Below, one piece after another: positions 32,001 to 46,600 of a stretch of 64,000 bases of DNA. Numbering within the stretch: position 1 is the first letter of the stretch; every line of letters starts with the position of its first letter. This stretch comes from Isoetes taiwanensis (lineage: Eukaryota > Streptophyta > Lycopodiopsida > Isoetales > Isoetaceae), in contig JAJEKV010000021.1 in NCBI GenBank assembly GCA_021234155.1, forward strand, positions 10,283,523 to 10,347,522. The letters run 5' to 3'. Under the pieces are notes generated by a model. The model worked only from the letters and a program-made list of their open reading frames with translations. It did no database searches and was not told the origin of the DNA. The position numbers were made by a program, and so were the translations under genes.

Positions 32001-35000
32001 GGCAAATCGACCCACGCCAAATCGTCAGGAATGGCGAAAATTACCCTAGGGAGCAAGTTACAAGGTCGTTTTTGCAAAAGAAAGAAACACTCACGCCCTC
32101 CACAAGATCCCGTATCCATCCACATCTTAGGCCAATTGACTACGGTGTGATGGAAGTGAGCTACTTTTGGCTTCTTGGAGGGAGGGTGGTCTTCGCCACG
32201 GAACTTGGTCCCCGGGGCAATGTCGATTATTCTGAGTCCATTGGCGAGCCAAATCGATGATTAGGAGAGAGGGAGGTAGCCCGTCCGGCCAGGGGGCCTT
32301 GGGGAGAGAGAAGTCGGGGCAAAAGCGGCAGGGGGATTTTAGGGTCCGTGCTCTGGCGTCAACACCCCCACTCCACGTCAAGTCATGGCGCAAGCTCCCG
32401 CCCGAATCGACAAGGAGAGGGCCTCAAAACGTAAAACCTGTGGGTTGCGAGGTTCTAGAAGGGTTTTGCGTTTTGGGGGCGAGACTTGGTCTGTTGCACT
32501 TGGGACCTGGCCAGAAGCCGAGAGCCGAGAACATGGAGCAAGGGGCGGCGGGAGCAAAGTTTGGGCCTGTCCTCCTCCGATGTGGCAAGTAGAAATTGGG
32601 CGCTTTTGCGATGGCAAGACATTCATAAATTAGCAATTAATGCATTATGCGAAAATAAATTCTGATTTTTGCCAACTGGATTCTAATCCATCTCCACACA
32701 CAGCCCAATTTTCGAAATTTTCGGAGAAGGTCTAGGTCAAAGGGTTAGCATTAGAGCGGCCGGGGCAGCCGGTTCTGCGGGGCAACCGAGCTGGCACCCT
32801 TCCCAAGTCAAGCGAGGCGGGGACCTTTGGGGGATCCCTCACAAGGGGGGAGTCAGGACCCAAGAGGGGATCAACAAAGTTCCGAGGCAGCCCTTCGGGG
32901 CGGCGCTCCGAGAGGGGTGCATGCTAATAACCACCCTCAGGGCCGGTTCCCCTATCCGGCCGTTGGATCCTCCGTTCGGGGGGCCCCTCTTCGGGGAAGG
33001 CCCAAAAGATTCGGTCGGTCGGGGAGAACTATCCAAGCCGTAGGCGTCTGAGGTCGGCCTTGTAGAAACGCGGATGTCTTGTCGTTCGGGCACCGGGAGG
33101 CTCGAATAGCAAATCGACCGCCAAATCGTCGGAATAGCGAAATTACCCTAGGGGAGCAAGTTACAAGGTCGGTTTTGCAAAAGAAAAGAACTCACGCCCT
33201 CCACGAGCGGTATCCATCCACATCTTAGGCCAATTGACTACGAAGTGTGATGGAAGTGAGCTACTTTGGCGCTTCTTGGAGTTCCAGGCGGTCTTAAGCC
33301 CGCGGAACTTGGTCCCCAGGGGCAATGTCGGCGTTAGGTCCATTGGCGAGAGCCAAATCGCGATTCGAAGGGGAGGTGGCCCCTCCGTCCCGGGGCCTTG
33401 GGGAGAGGAAATTCGGGGCAAGCGGCTTAGGGGGATTTTTAGGGTCGTGAGGCGTCAACACCCCCACTCCCACGTCAAGTCACGGCGCAAGGTCCGCCCG
33501 AATCGACAAGGAGAGGACCTCCAAAAGCGTAAACCCGTGGGTTGTCGGGGTTCTAGAAGGGTTTTGCATTTTGGGGGCGAGACTTGGTCTGTTGCACTTG
33601 GGACCTGGCGGCTTCTGCGGCCGAGAATACGGAACAAGGGAACCGGCGGGGCGGAGTTTGGGCCTGTCCTCCTTCCGATGTGGCAAGTAGAAGTCGGGCT
33701 TTTGCGATGTAAGACATTCATAAATTCGCAATTAATGCATTGTACGAAAATAAATTCTGATTTTTTGCCAGCTGGATTCCTAATCCATCTCCGCCTACGG
33801 CCCATTTTTGAAATTTTAGGAGAAGGTCTAGGTCAAAGGGTTAGCATTAGAGCGGTCAGGCAGCGGCGTGGGATCGTTGCGGGGCCGGCACCCTCCCCAA
33901 GTCAAGCGAGGCCGGGGACCTTGCGGGGATCCCTCACAAGAGGGAGAGTCCAGGACCCAAGAGGCGGGGATCAAAAAAAGTTCCCGAGGCAGCCCTTCCG
34001 GCAGGCTCCCTAAATGATTGCTGCGCTAATGACCACCCTCCGGGGCGGTTCCCCTATCCGGCCAGATTGGATCCTCCGTTCGAGGGCCCCTCCGGGGAAG
34101 GCCCAAAAGATTCAGATCGGTTAGGAGAACTTGTCAAACAGCGGGGCGTCACGAGGTCGGCCTTGTAGAAACCGGGCAGATTGTCTTGTCGTTGAGACAC
34201 GCAGGAGGCTCGGAATGGCAAATCGACCCCTGCCAAATCGTCGAGGAATGGTGAGAAATTACCCTAGGGAGCAAGTTACAAGGTCGGTTTTGCAAAAGAA
34301 ACACTCACGCCCTCCGCGGCGGTATCGCATCCACATCTTAGGCCAATTGACTACGAGTGTGATGGAAGTGAGCTACTTTGGCTTCTTGGAGGTCGGGTGG
34401 TCTTCTGGCCCACGGAACTTGGTCCCTGGGGCAATGTCGACCGTTGAGTCCATTGGCGGAGCCAAATCGCGATTACGGGAGAGGGGAGGTCGCCGTCGTC
34501 CCGGGGGCCTTGGGGAGAGGAAGTGCGGGGCAAGCAGCCCAGGGGGATTTTAGGGTCCGTGCTCTGGCGTCAACACCCCCACTCCACGTCAAGTCGGCAA
34601 GGCTCCCGCCCGAATCGACAAGGAGAGGGCCTCAAAACGTAAACCCGTGGGTTGCGGGTTCTAGAAGGGTTTTTGCGTTTTGGGGGCGAGACTTGGTCTG
34701 TTGCACTTGGGACACGGCGAGAAGTGCAGCGAGAACATGGAGCAGGGGAACCTGGCGGAGCAAAGTTTGGGCCTGTCCTCCTCCCGATGTGGCAAGTAGA
34801 AGGGAGCTTTTTACTTGGTGGCAAGACATTCATAAATTCCCAATTAATGCATTGTACGAAAATAAATTCTGATTTTTGCCCATTTGGATTCCTAATCCAT
34901 CTCGGCACACGACCCAATTTTGAAATTTTAGGAGAAGGTCTAGGTCAAAGGGTTAGCATTAGAGCGGTCGGGGCAGCGTTCGCGGGGGGCAGCGGTGGCA

Positions 35001-37189
35001 CCCTTCCCCAAGTCAAGCGAGGCCAGGACCTTGGGGGATCCCTCACAAGAGGGGAGAGTCCGGGACCCCAAGAGGCGGGATCCAAAAAGTTCGAGGCAGC
35101 CCTTCTGGGCTCCCGCTCCCGTGCATGCTAATGACCACCCTCGGGCCGGTTCCCCTATCAAGCCGTTGGATCCTCCGTTCGGGGGCCCCTCTTGGGAAGG
35201 CCCAAAGATTCCAGATCGGTCGGGAGAACTTGTCAAAACCGTGGTCACGAGGTCGACCTTGTAGAAACCCATGATGTGTCTTGTCGTTCGGGCAGGAGGC
35301 TCCGAAATGGCAAATCGACCCTGCCAAATCGTCCTAATGGCGAAATTACCTAGGGAGCAAGTTACAAGGTCGGTTTTGCAAAGAAAAAAACACTCCGCCC
35401 TCCACGACAACGGTATCCCGCATCCACATCTTAGGCCAATTGACTACCTACGGTGTGATGGAAGTGAGCTACTTTAGAAGGCTTCTTGGAGGGGCGGTTT
35501 TGGTCTTCAGCCCGCAGAACTTGGTCCCCTAGGGGCAATGTCGGCGTTTTGAGTCCATTGGCGAGAGCCAAATCAGCGATTCGGGAGAGGAGGTCGCCCC
35601 GTCCGTCCCGGGGGCCTTGGGGAGAGGAAGTGGGACAGCGGCTTAGGGGGGATTTTTAGGGTCGAGCTCTGGCGTCAACACCCCCCACTCCCGTCAAGTC
35701 ACGGCGCAAGGTCCGCCCGAATCGACAAGGAGAGGACCTCCAAAACGTAAACCATGTGGGTTGCCCGGAGTTCTAGAAGGGTTTTATGTTTTGGGGGCGG
35801 GGACTTGGTGCATTGCACTTGGACCTGGCGGCTGCAGCCGAGAATCTGGAGCAAAGGGGCTGGCGGGCGGAGTTTGGGCCTGTCCTCCTTCGATGTGGCA
35901 AGTAGAAGTCGGGGGAGCTTTGCTGGTGGCAAGACATTCATAAATTATAATTAATGCATTATGCGAAAATAAATTCTGATTTTTGCCGGCTGGATTCTAA
36001 TCCATCTCCAGCCACACAGCCCAATTTTGAAATTTTAGGAGAAGGTCTAGGTCAAAGGGTTAGCATTAGAGCGGTGGGGCAGCCCCGTTGGGCAACAGAG
36101 GCTGGCACCCTTCCCCAAGTCCAAGCGAGGCCCGGGACCTTGCGGGGATCCCTCACAAGGGGAGAGTCCAGGACCCCAAGAGGCGGGATCAAAAAGTTCG
36201 AGGCAGCCCTTCTGCAGAAGCTCCCAGGGGCTGCGCTAATGACCACCCTCCGGGGCCGGTTCCCCTATCCGGCCGATTTGGATCCCTCCGTTCGGGGGCC
36301 CCTCTTCGGGAAGGCCCAAAAGATTCAGATCGGTCGGGGAGAACTTGTCAAACGCTGGGCGTCACGAGGTGAAGCCTTGTAGAAACCGCATGAGTGTGTT
36401 TGTCGTTAGGAGCACTGGGGAGGCTCGAATGGCAAATGTCGACCCTGCCAAATCGTCGGAATGGTGAAATTACCCTAGGAGCAAGTTACAAGGTCGGTTT
36501 TGCAAAAGAAAGAAACACTCCACGCCCTCCGCGGCGGTATCCGCATCCCATCTTAGGCCAATTGACTCGAGTGTGATGGAAGTGAGCTACTTTGGCTTCT
36601 TGGAGGTCGGGTGGTCTTGGACCCGGGGAACTTGGTCCCCAGGGCAATGTCGGCGTTCGCGAGTCCATTGGCGAGAGCCAAATCGCGGATTACGGAGAGG
36701 GAGGTCGCCCGTCAGGTCCAGGGGCCTTGGGGAGAGGAAGTGGGCAAGCGGCTTCGGGGGGATTTTAGGGTCCGTGCTCGGCGTCAACACCCCCACTCCC
36801 GTCAGAATCCACGGCGCAAGGTCCGCCGAGAATCGACAAGGAGAGGGCCTCCGAAACGTAAACCCTGTGAGTTGCCAGGTTCTAGAAGGGTTTGCGTTTT
36901 GGGGGTCGAGTCTTGGTCTGTTGCACGCAGGACCTGGCCCCGGCTGCCCGGGTTCTAGGAATCACGGAACAGGGGAACTGAGCTGGGCGGAGTTTGGGCC
37001 TGTCCTCCTCCCGATGTGGCAAGTAGAAGTCGGGGGGCGCTTTTGCAGTGGCAAGACATTCATAAATTCACCAATTAATGCATTATACGAAAATAAATTC
37101 TGATTTTTGCCGGCTGGATTCTAATCCATCTCGCCTGACCCAATTTTTCGAAATTTTAGGAGAAGGTCTAGGTCAAAGGGTTAGCATTA

Positions 37190-37700
37190 AAGCGGTAGTG
37201 GGGCAGTTTGTGGGATCGTTGTACTTTGGGGTTCCCCAAGTCAAGCGAGGCCAGGACCTTGGGGATCCCTCACAGAATATAAGCATCGGACCCTATTAGA
37301 GGCGGGATAAAAAAGTTCGAGGCATCCCTACTAGAATGAAGATAAATGATTCTGAGAAAAGCAAAAGACTAGTCGGGGGGTTGGGGGTGTGTTAGATTTG
37401 GTTCCTTGTGATGATGGTTTGTGTTTTCAATATCAAGGCATATGGATAGAAGAATGCCCTTGTTCAGGGACTGCCCCCTAAAGCTATTTGACATGGATGG
37501 CATAGGCCTTGTAATGAAGGCTCGGGGCAAAGCAACGACCGGGGAATCTAGGGTCGGGAATGGCGTCCAACACCCCCACTCCATGTCAAGAGGTTTTGCA
37601 AGGTCCCGACCAAATCGACAAGGAGAGGGCCTCCAAAACATCCTAAACCAATTGACTTGCGAGGTTCTAGAAGGGCTTTTGTTTTGGGGGCCGGGTTTTT
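37190..37700. repeat. Variant (B-type) satellite unit 1
   Basis: Here the normal unit switches after 'caaagggttagcattaaagc' to AT-richer sequence holding 'aatgaagataaatgattctg', 'atcaaggcatatggatag' and 'gctatttgacatggatggca'. It returns at 'gtcaacacccccactccatg' and then jumps from 'ggtctt' to the later part of the next unit. The same foreign segment recurs at 46.0 and 49.3 kb. Confidence 0.75.
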
Positions 37701-40700
37701 GGTCTTACGGCCACGAGAACTTGGTCCCTAGGGCAACGTCGGCGTTACGAGTCCATTGGCGAGCCAAATCGCGATTCAGGAGAGGGAGGTCGCCCGTCCA
37801 TCCCAGGGGCCTTGGGAGAGGAAATTCGGGACAGCGACTTAGGGGGATTTTAGGGTTAGTGCTCTGGCGTCAACACCCCCTCCCCGTCAAATCCGCGGTG
37901 CAAGGTCCGGCGAATCGACAAGGAGAGGGCCTCCAAAACGTAAACCATTGGGTTGCGGTTCTAGAAGGGTTTGCGTTTTGGGGCGAGACTTGATGTCTGT
38001 TGCACTTGGGACTGGCAGGCCTGGCCAGAATAGGAAATGAGCAAGGGGAACTGGCGGGCGGAGTTTGGGCTGTCCTCCTCCCGATGTGGCAAGTAGAAGT
38101 TAGATTTTGTTGATGGCAAGACATTCATAAATTGCAATTAATGCATTATCGAAAATAAATTCTGATTTTTGCCATTTGGATTCCTAATCCATCTCCGTCC
38201 ACATTACCCAATTTTGAAATGGGGAGGAGAAGGTCTAGGTCAAAGGGTTAGCATTAAGCATCAAAGGAATGCCCGTTTGTTGGGAACGTTGTACTTTGGC
38301 ACCTTCCCCAAGTCCAAGCGAGGGGGACCTTGCGGGGATCCTCACAAGAGGGGAGAGAGAACCCCACATGGGATCCAAAAAGTTGAAGAGGCAGCCCTTC
38401 TGGCGGCTCATCATAACGGCGCTAATGACCACCCTCAGGGCCGGTTCCCCTATCAAAAGTTGGATCCTCCGTTCGGGGGCCCTCGCCGGGAAGGCCCAAA
38501 AGATTCGAGATCGGTCAAGGAGAACTTGTCAAACCCATGAGGCGTCAGGGCGACCTTGTAGAAAAGCTATTTGTCTGGATGTCATAAGGGCAGGAGGCTC
38601 AGGAATGGCAAATCGACCCTGCCAAATCGTCAGGAATGGCGAAGTAAATTACCCTAGGGAGCAAGTTACAAGATCCGGTTTTGCAAAAGAAAAAAGAAAC
38701 ACTCCGCCCTCCACGACGGTATCAGCATCCACATCTTAGGCCAATTGACTACGAGTGTGATGGAAGTGAGCTACTTTGGCGCTTCTTGGAGGTGGGGTGG
38801 TCTTCGGCCCGCAGGAACTTGGTCCCAGGGGGCAATGTCGGCGTTTCGAGTCCATTGGCGAGCCAAATCGCGATTCGGAGGGAGGTTTAGCCCGTCGTCC
38901 CGGGGCCAGCAGGGAGAGGAAGTGGGGGCAAGCGGCTTAGGGGGATTTTGGGGTCCGTGCTCTGGCGTCAACACCCCCACTCCACGTCAAGTCACGGCGC
39001 AAGGTCCCGCCCGAATCTGACAAGGAGGGGCCTCCAAAGCGTAAACCACGTGGGTTGCCGGGTTCTAGAAGGGTTTGCGTTTTGGGGGCGAGACTTGGTC
39101 TGTTGCACTTGGGACGGCGAGAAGGCCTGCCGAGAATCTGAACAAGGGGAACTGGCGGGCGGAGTTTGGGCCTGTCCTCCTCCCGATGTGGCAAGTAGAA
39201 GTCGAGCTTTTTGCGATGGCAAGACATTCATAAATTCACCAATTAATGCATTGTACGAAAATAAATTCTGATTTTTTGCCAGCTGGATTCCTAATCCATC
39301 TCGGCCTTCTGACCCAATTTTGAAATTTTTAGGAGAAGGTCTAGGTCAAAGGGTTAGCATTAGAGCGATTCGGGGCAGCCGTTCACGGGGGCAACAGAGC
39401 TGGCACCCTTCCCCAAGTCAAAGCGAGGCGGGACCTTGCGGGGATCCCTCACAAAGGGGAGAGTGGGACCCCAAAGAGGCGGGATCAAAAAGTTCGAGGC
39501 AGCCCTTCACTGGCGGCGCTCCAGGGGGCTGCGCTAATGACCACCCTCCCGGGGCCCGGTTCCCCTATCCGGCCGTTGGATCCCGTTCGAGGGCCCCTTT
39601 GGGAAGGCCCAAAAGATTCCAGATCGGTCAGGAGAACTTGTCAAACCCATGGGCGTCGAGGTGTCGACCTTGTATAAACGCGGTGTTTTGTCGTTCGGGC
39701 ACGGGGAGGGCTCGGAATGGCAAATCGACCCTGCCAAATCGTCGGAGAATGGCGAAATTACCCTAGGGAGCAAGTTACAAGGTCGGTTTTGCAAAGAAAA
39801 ACACTCGCGCCCTCCACGGGCGGTATCCGCATCCACATCTTAGGCCAATTGACTACGAGTGTGATGGAAGTGAGCTACTTTGGCTTCTTGGAGGTCGGGT
39901 GGTCTTCGGCCCTGGAACTTGGTCCCCGAGGGGGCAATGTCGGCGTTACGAGTCCATTGGCGGAGCCAAATCGCGATTCAGGAGAGGGGAGGTGCCCGTC
40001 CGTCCCCAGGGCCTTGGGGAGAGGAACCGGGGGCAAAGCGACTTAGGGGGGATTTTTAGGGTCGTGCTTTGGCGTCAACACCCCCACTCCGCGTCAGTCC
40101 GAGCGCAGGTCCCCAAGATGAATCGACAAGGAGAGGGCCTCCAAAGCGTAAACCCTGTGGGTTGCCGAGGGTTCTAGAAGGGTTTGCGTTTTGGGGGCGG
40201 GACAGTCTGTTACTTGGGACACGGCAGAGGCTGCAGCCCAGAATCAGGAGCAAGGGGGACGGGCGGTTTGGGCCTGTCCTCCTCCCGATGTGGCAAGTAG
40301 AAGTCGGGGGGCTTTCAGGTGGCAAGACATTCATAAATTCGCAATTAATGCATTATGCGAAAATAAATTCTGATTTTTTGCCGGCTGGATTCCTAATCCA
40401 TCTCCAGCACCCGACCCAATTTTGAAATTTTTAGGAGAAGGTCTAGGTCAAAGGGTTAGCATTAGAGCGGTCGGGCAGGCCGTTTGCGGGGCAACTGGCA
40501 CCCTTCCCAAGTCAAGCGAGGCGGGACCTTGCGGGGATCCCTCACAAGAGGGAGAGTCCAGGACCCAAGGCGGGATCCAAAAAGTTCGGCAGCCCCTTCG
40601 GAATGCTCCCCCGGGCTGCTGCGCTAATGACCACCCTCCCGGGGCCGGTTCCCCTATCCGGCCGTTGGATCCCTCCCGTTCGGGGGCCCCTCTTGGGAAG

Positions 40701-43700
40701 GCCCAAAAGATTCCAGATCGGTCAGGAGAACTTGTCAAAGCCGCGAGGCGTCTGAGGTCGACCTTGTAGAAACCCTTGATGTCTTGTCGTTGGACATCGG
40801 GGAGGCTCGGAATGGCAAATCGACCACATGCCAAATCGTCAGGAATGGCGAAATTACCCTAGGAAGCAAGTTACAAGGTGGGTTTTGCAAAGAAAGAAAC
40901 ACTCACGCCCTCCCCGGCGGTATCCAGCATCCACATCTTAGGCCAATTGACTACGAGTGTGATGGAAGTGAGCTACGCTTCTTGGAGGTGGGGTGGTCTT
41001 AAAGCCATGGAACTTGGTCCCGGGGGGCAAATGTCGGCGTTCGAGTCCATTGGCGAGAGCCAAATCGCGATTCAGGAGGGGGAGGTCGCCCGTAAGGTCC
41101 CCGGGGCCTTGGGGAGAGGAAATTAGGGGCAAGCGACTTCAGGGGGGATTTTTAGGGTCAGGTGCTGGCGTCAACACCCCCCACTCCCGTCAAGTCCGCG
41201 GCAAAGGTCCTTGGCGAATCGACAAGGAGAGGGCCTCCAAAGCGTAAACCACAGTGGGTTGCCGGGTTCTAGAAGGGTTTTGCGTTTTGGGGGCCGAGAC
41301 AGTGCATTGCACGCAGGACTGGCCGAAAATTTGCAGCCAGAATCTGGCAAGGGGCCCGCGGGCGGAGTTTGGGCCTGTCCTCCTCCGATGTGGCAAGTAG
41401 AAGTCGAGGCTTTTCTGATGGCAAGACATTCATAAATTACGCAATTAATGCATTGTGCGAAAATAAATTCTGATTTTTTGCCATTTGGATTCCTAATCCA
41501 TCTCCGGCACACGGACCAATTTTGAAATTTTGAGGAGAAGGTCTAGGTCAAAGGGTTAGCATTAGAGCGGTCGGGGCAGCCCGTTGGGGAACAACCGGTG
41601 GCACCCCTCCCCAAGTCAAGCGAGGCGGGACCTTGCGGGGATCCCTCACAAGAGGGAGAGTGGGACCCCAAGAGGCGGGATCAAAAAAAAGTTCGAGGCA
41701 GCCCTTCTGGCCGGCTCCCCCCATTTGCCGCGCTAATGACCACCCTCCGGGGCCGGTTCCCCTATCCGGCCAGTTGGATCCTCCGTTCAGGGGCCCCTCT
41801 TCGGGGAAGGCCCAAAAGATTCAGATCGGTCAGGGAGAACTTGTCAAGCAGTAGGCGTCACGAGGTCGACCTTGTAGAAACCTTGATGTCTTGTCGTTCG
41901 GGCACCGGGGAGGCTCAGGAATGGCAAATCGACCTGCCAAATCGTCGTCGGAATGGCGAAATTACCCTAGGGAGCAAGTTACAAGGTCGGTTTTGCAAAG
42001 AAAACACTCGCCCCTCCACGGCGGTATCCGCATCCACATCCTAGGCCAATTGACTCACGAGGTGTGATGGAAGTGAGCTACTTTGGGCTTCTTGGAGGTC
42101 GGGTGGTCTTCGGCCCGCGGAACTTGGTCCCGAGGGCAATGTCGGACGTTACGAGTCCATTGGCGAGCCAAATCGCGATTCCAGGAGAGGGAGGTCGCCC
42201 GTCGAGTCCCAGGGGCCTTGGGGAGAGGAATTCGGGGCAAGCAGCTTAGGGGGATTTTAGGGTCCGTGCTCTGGCGTCAACACCCCACTCCAAGTCAAGT
42301 CACGGCGCAAGGTCCGCCCGAATCGACAAGGAGCTGGCCTCCAAAAGCGTAAACCATGTGGGTTGCGAGGTTCTAGAAGGGTTTGCGTTTTGGGGGCGAG
42401 ACTTGATCTGTTGCACTTGGGACCTGGCAGAAAAGGCTGTAGCCGAGAAATCTGAACAAGGGGAACTGGCGGGGCGGAGTTTGGGCCTGTCCTCCTCGAT
42501 GTGGCAAGTAGAAGTCGGGGGGGCGCTTTTGCGATGGCAAGACATTCATAAATTCGCCAATTAATGCATTGTCTGAAAATAAATTCTGATTTTTGCCAGC
42601 TGGATTCCTAATCCATCTCCAGCACACAACCCAATTTTGAAATTTTTAGGAGAAGGTCTAGGTCAAAGGGTTAGCATTAGAGCGGTCGGGGCAGCCGTTG
42701 CAAGGCAACAGTGGCACCCTTCCCCAAGTCAAACAAGGCCCGGGACCTTGCGGGGATCCCTCACAAGAGGGGAGAGTCCAGGACCCCAAGAGGCGGGATC
42801 AAAAAGTTCCCGGCAGCCCTTCTGGCGCCCAAGAAAAGGGGTCCCCGCGCTAATGACCACCCTCGGGGCCGGTTCCCCTATCCGGCCGTTGGATCCTCCG
42901 TTCGGGGGCCCCTCTCCGGGGAAGGCCCAAAAGATTCCAGATCGGTCGAGGAGAACTTGTCAAAACAGCGAAGGCGTCGACCCGGCCTTGAGAAACGCCG
43001 GTGTCTTGTCGTTCGGGCACGGGGAGGCTCCGGAATGGCAAATCGAACCTGCCAAATTCGGAATGGCGAAATTACCCTAGGGGAGCAAGTTACAAGGTCG
43101 GGTTTTGCAAAGAAAGAAACACTCCGCCCTCCACGGCGGTATCCGCATCCACATCTTAGGCCAATTGACTCACGAGTGTGATGGAAGTGAGCTACTTTGG
43201 CTTCTTGGAGGTCGGGTGGTCTTACAGCCCGCGGAACTTGGTCCCGAGGGCAATGTCGGCGTTAGAGTCCATTGGAGAGCCAAATCGCGATTCAGGAGAG
43301 GGGAGGTGGCCCGTCAGATCCCGAGGGGCCTTGGGGGAGAGAAGTCCGAGGGGCAAAAGCGACTTCCGGGGGATTTTAGGGTCCGTGCTCTGGCGTCAAC
43401 ACCCCCACTCCCGTCAAGTCCACGGCCAAGGTCCGGCGAATCGACAAGGAGAGGACCTCCAAAGCGTAAACCCTGTGGGTTGCCGGGTTCTAGAAGGGTT
43501 TGCGTTTTGGGGGGGCTTGGTCTCATGTTACGCAGGACAACAGAAGCCGCTTGGCAGAGAAATCTGAGCAAGGGGAGGCCCGGCGGAGCGGAGTTTGGGC
43601 CTGTCCTCCTCCCGATGTGGCAAGTAGAAGTCGGGGAGCTTTTGCGGTGGCAAGACATTCATAAATTCGCAATTAATGCATTGTCACGAAAATAAATTCT

Positions 43701-46009
43701 GATTTTTGCCAATTTGGATTCCTAATCCATCTCGGCCTACCTGACCCAATTTTCAAATTTTTAGGAGAAGGTCTAGGTCAAAGGGTTAGCATTAGAGCGG
43801 TCGGGGCAGCCCGTTGCTTGGCAACAGCAGAGGTGGCACCCTTCCCCAAGTCAAGCGAGGCCCAGGACCTTGCGGGGATCCCTCACAAGAGGGAGAGTCC
43901 AGGACCCCAAGAGGCGGGATCAAAAAGTTCCCGAGGCAGCCCTTCTGGCGGCGCTCCCTGGGGGGCTGCGCTAATGACCACCCTCCGGGCCCGGTTCCAC
44001 TATCCGGCCGTTGGATCCTCCGTTCAGGGCCCCTCTTGGGAAGGCCCAAAAGATTCAGATCGGTCGGGAGAACTTGTCAAACCATGAAGGCGTCCGAGTC
44101 GGCCTTGTAGAAACCGCGGATGTCTTGTCGTTAGGGCATCGGGGAGGCTCAGGAATGGCAAATCGACCCTGCCAAATCGTCAGGAATGGCAAAATTACCC
44201 TAGGAAGCAAGTTACAAGGTCGGTTTTGCAAAAGAAATAAAGACTCACGCCCTCCACGGCGGTATCCGCATCCACATCTTAGGCCAATTGACTACGAGTG
44301 TGATGGAAGTGAGCTACTTTGGGCTTCTTGGAGGTCGGGTGGTCTTCCGCCCACGGAACTTGGTCCCCAGGGCAATGTCGGCGTTTCGAGTCCATTGGCA
44401 GAGCCAAATCAGCGATCCAGGAGAGGGAGGTCGCCCGTCCGAGTCCCGGGGCCTTGGGGAGAGGTGGGGCAAGCAGCTTCGGGGGATTTTAGGGTCCGTG
44501 CTCGGCGTCAACACCCCCCACTCCACGTCAAGTCCGCGGCGCAAAGGTCCCGCCGAATCGACAAGGAGAGGACCTCAAAGCGTAAACCCCGTGGGTTGCC
44601 GGGTTCTAGAAGGGTTTTGCGTTTTGGGGGGGCGAGACTTGGTCTGTTGCACTTGGGACTGGCGAGAAGCTGCAGCCGAGAATACGGAGCAAGGGGAACC
44701 GGCGGAGGCGGAGTTTGGGCCTGTCCTCCTCCCGATGTGGCAAGTAGAAGTGGGGGCTTGCGTGTGGCAAGACATTCATAAATTACTTAATTAATGCATT
44801 GTGCGAAAATAAATTCTGATTTTTTGCCGGTTTGGATTCCTAATCCATCTCCCGGACACAGACCAATTTTGAGAAAATTTTAGGAGAAGGTCTAGGTCAA
44901 AGGGTTAGCATTAGAGCGGTCGAGGGGCAGCCGGATTGCGGGGCAGCAACCGCTGGCACCCTTCCCCAAGTCAAAGCGAGGCCGAGGACCTTGCGGGGAT
45001 CCCTCACAAGAGGGGAGAGTCCAGGACCCCAAGAGGCGGGATCAAAAAAGTTCCGAGGCAGCCCTTCTGGCGGCGCTCCCGGGGCCTTGCGCTAATGACC
45101 ACCCTCCGGAGCCCGGTTCCCCTATCCGGCCGTTGGATCCTCCGTTCGGGGGCCCCTCTTGGGGAAGGCCCAAAAGATTCAGATCGGTCAGGGAGAACTT
45201 GTCAAACCGGAAGCGGCGTCGAGGTCGGCCTTGTAGAAACCGCGAGTGTCTTGTCGTTAGGGCACGGGGAGGCTCGAGGAATGGCAAATCGACCCTGCCA
45301 AATCGTCGAGGAATGGCGAAATTACCCTAGGGAGCAAGTTACAAGGTCGGTTTTGCAAAGAAAGAAACACTCCGCCCTCCACGGCAATTATCACCGCATC
45401 CACATCCTAGGCCAATCGACTACGAGTGTGATGGAAGTGAGCTACTTTGGCGCTTCATGGAGGTCGGGTGGTCTTCCGCCCGCGGAACTTGGTCCCCGGG
45501 GGCAATGTCGGCGTTCTCGAGTCCATTGGCGAGCCAAATCGCGATGGGAGAGGGAGGTTGCCCGTCCGTCCCCGGGGCCTTGGGGAGAGGAAATTGGGGC
45601 AAGCGGCTTAGGGGGATTTTAGGGTCCGTGCTCTTGCGTCAACACCCCCACTCCACGTCCAAGGTCCCACCCGAATCTGACAAGGAGAGGGCCTCCAAAA
45701 CGTAAACCCTGTGGGTTGCTAGGTTCTAGAAGGGTTTGCGTTTTGGGGGCGAGACTTCGTCTGTTGCACGCAGGACGGCGGCGAGAAGTGCGGCCAGCCG
45801 AGAATACGGAGCAAAGGGGAACCGGCGGGGCGGAGTTTGGGCCTGTCCTCCTCCGATGTGGCAAGTAGAAGTGGGGGGCGCTTTGCTGATGGCAAGACAT
45901 TCATAAATTCGCAATTAATGCATTATCACGAAAATAAATTCTGATTTTTTGCGGTGGATTCCTAATCCATCTCGGCCACTGACCCAATTTTTGAAAGTTT
46001 AGGAGAAAG

Positions 46010-46600
46010 TCTAGGTCAAAGGGTTAGCTAAGGTCAAAGGAATGGAGTTTGTGGGATCGTTGTACTTAGGGTTGACCTTGGCTCATTGGGCGTTATACTT
46101 GGTCTAAGATTGCATTGAGAATATAAGCATCATAACTATTAGAATAAAGATAAATGATTCTGAGAAAAGCATCATAACTACTAGAATGAAGATAAATGAT
46201 TCTGAGAAAAGCAAAAAGACTAGTGCGGGGGTTGGGGGGTTAGATTTGGTTGCTTGTGATGATGGTTGTGTTTCAATATCAAGGCATATGGATAGAGAGA
46301 ATGCCCTTGTTCAGCGGTTGACCTCCCTAAAGCTATTTGACATGGATGGCATAATTAACTTGTAATGAAGGGAATTGGGGCAAGCAACAGACCGAGGGGG
46401 AGTTTAGGGTGGCTCTAGCGTCAACACCCCCCACTCCATGTCAAGAGGGTTTTGCAAGGTCCAAACACTGCGCCAAATCGACAAGGAGAGGGCCTCAAAC
46501 GTAAACCACGTGACTTGCCGATTCTAGAAGGGTTTTTGTTTTGGGGGCGAGTTTTGGTCTTCTAGCCACAAAACTTGGTCCCTAGAACGCGTCGGCGTTA
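46010..46600. repeat. Variant (B-type) satellite unit 2
   Basis: Same substitution as at 37.2 kb, with a fuller foreign segment: 'gttagctaaggtcaaaggaa', 'gttgaccttggctcattggg', a doubled 'aagataaatgattctgagaa', then 'gctatttgacatggatggca'. It rejoins the normal unit at 'gcgtcaacacccc' and also skips the 'gttgcacttgggac...aattctgat' part. Confidence 0.8.
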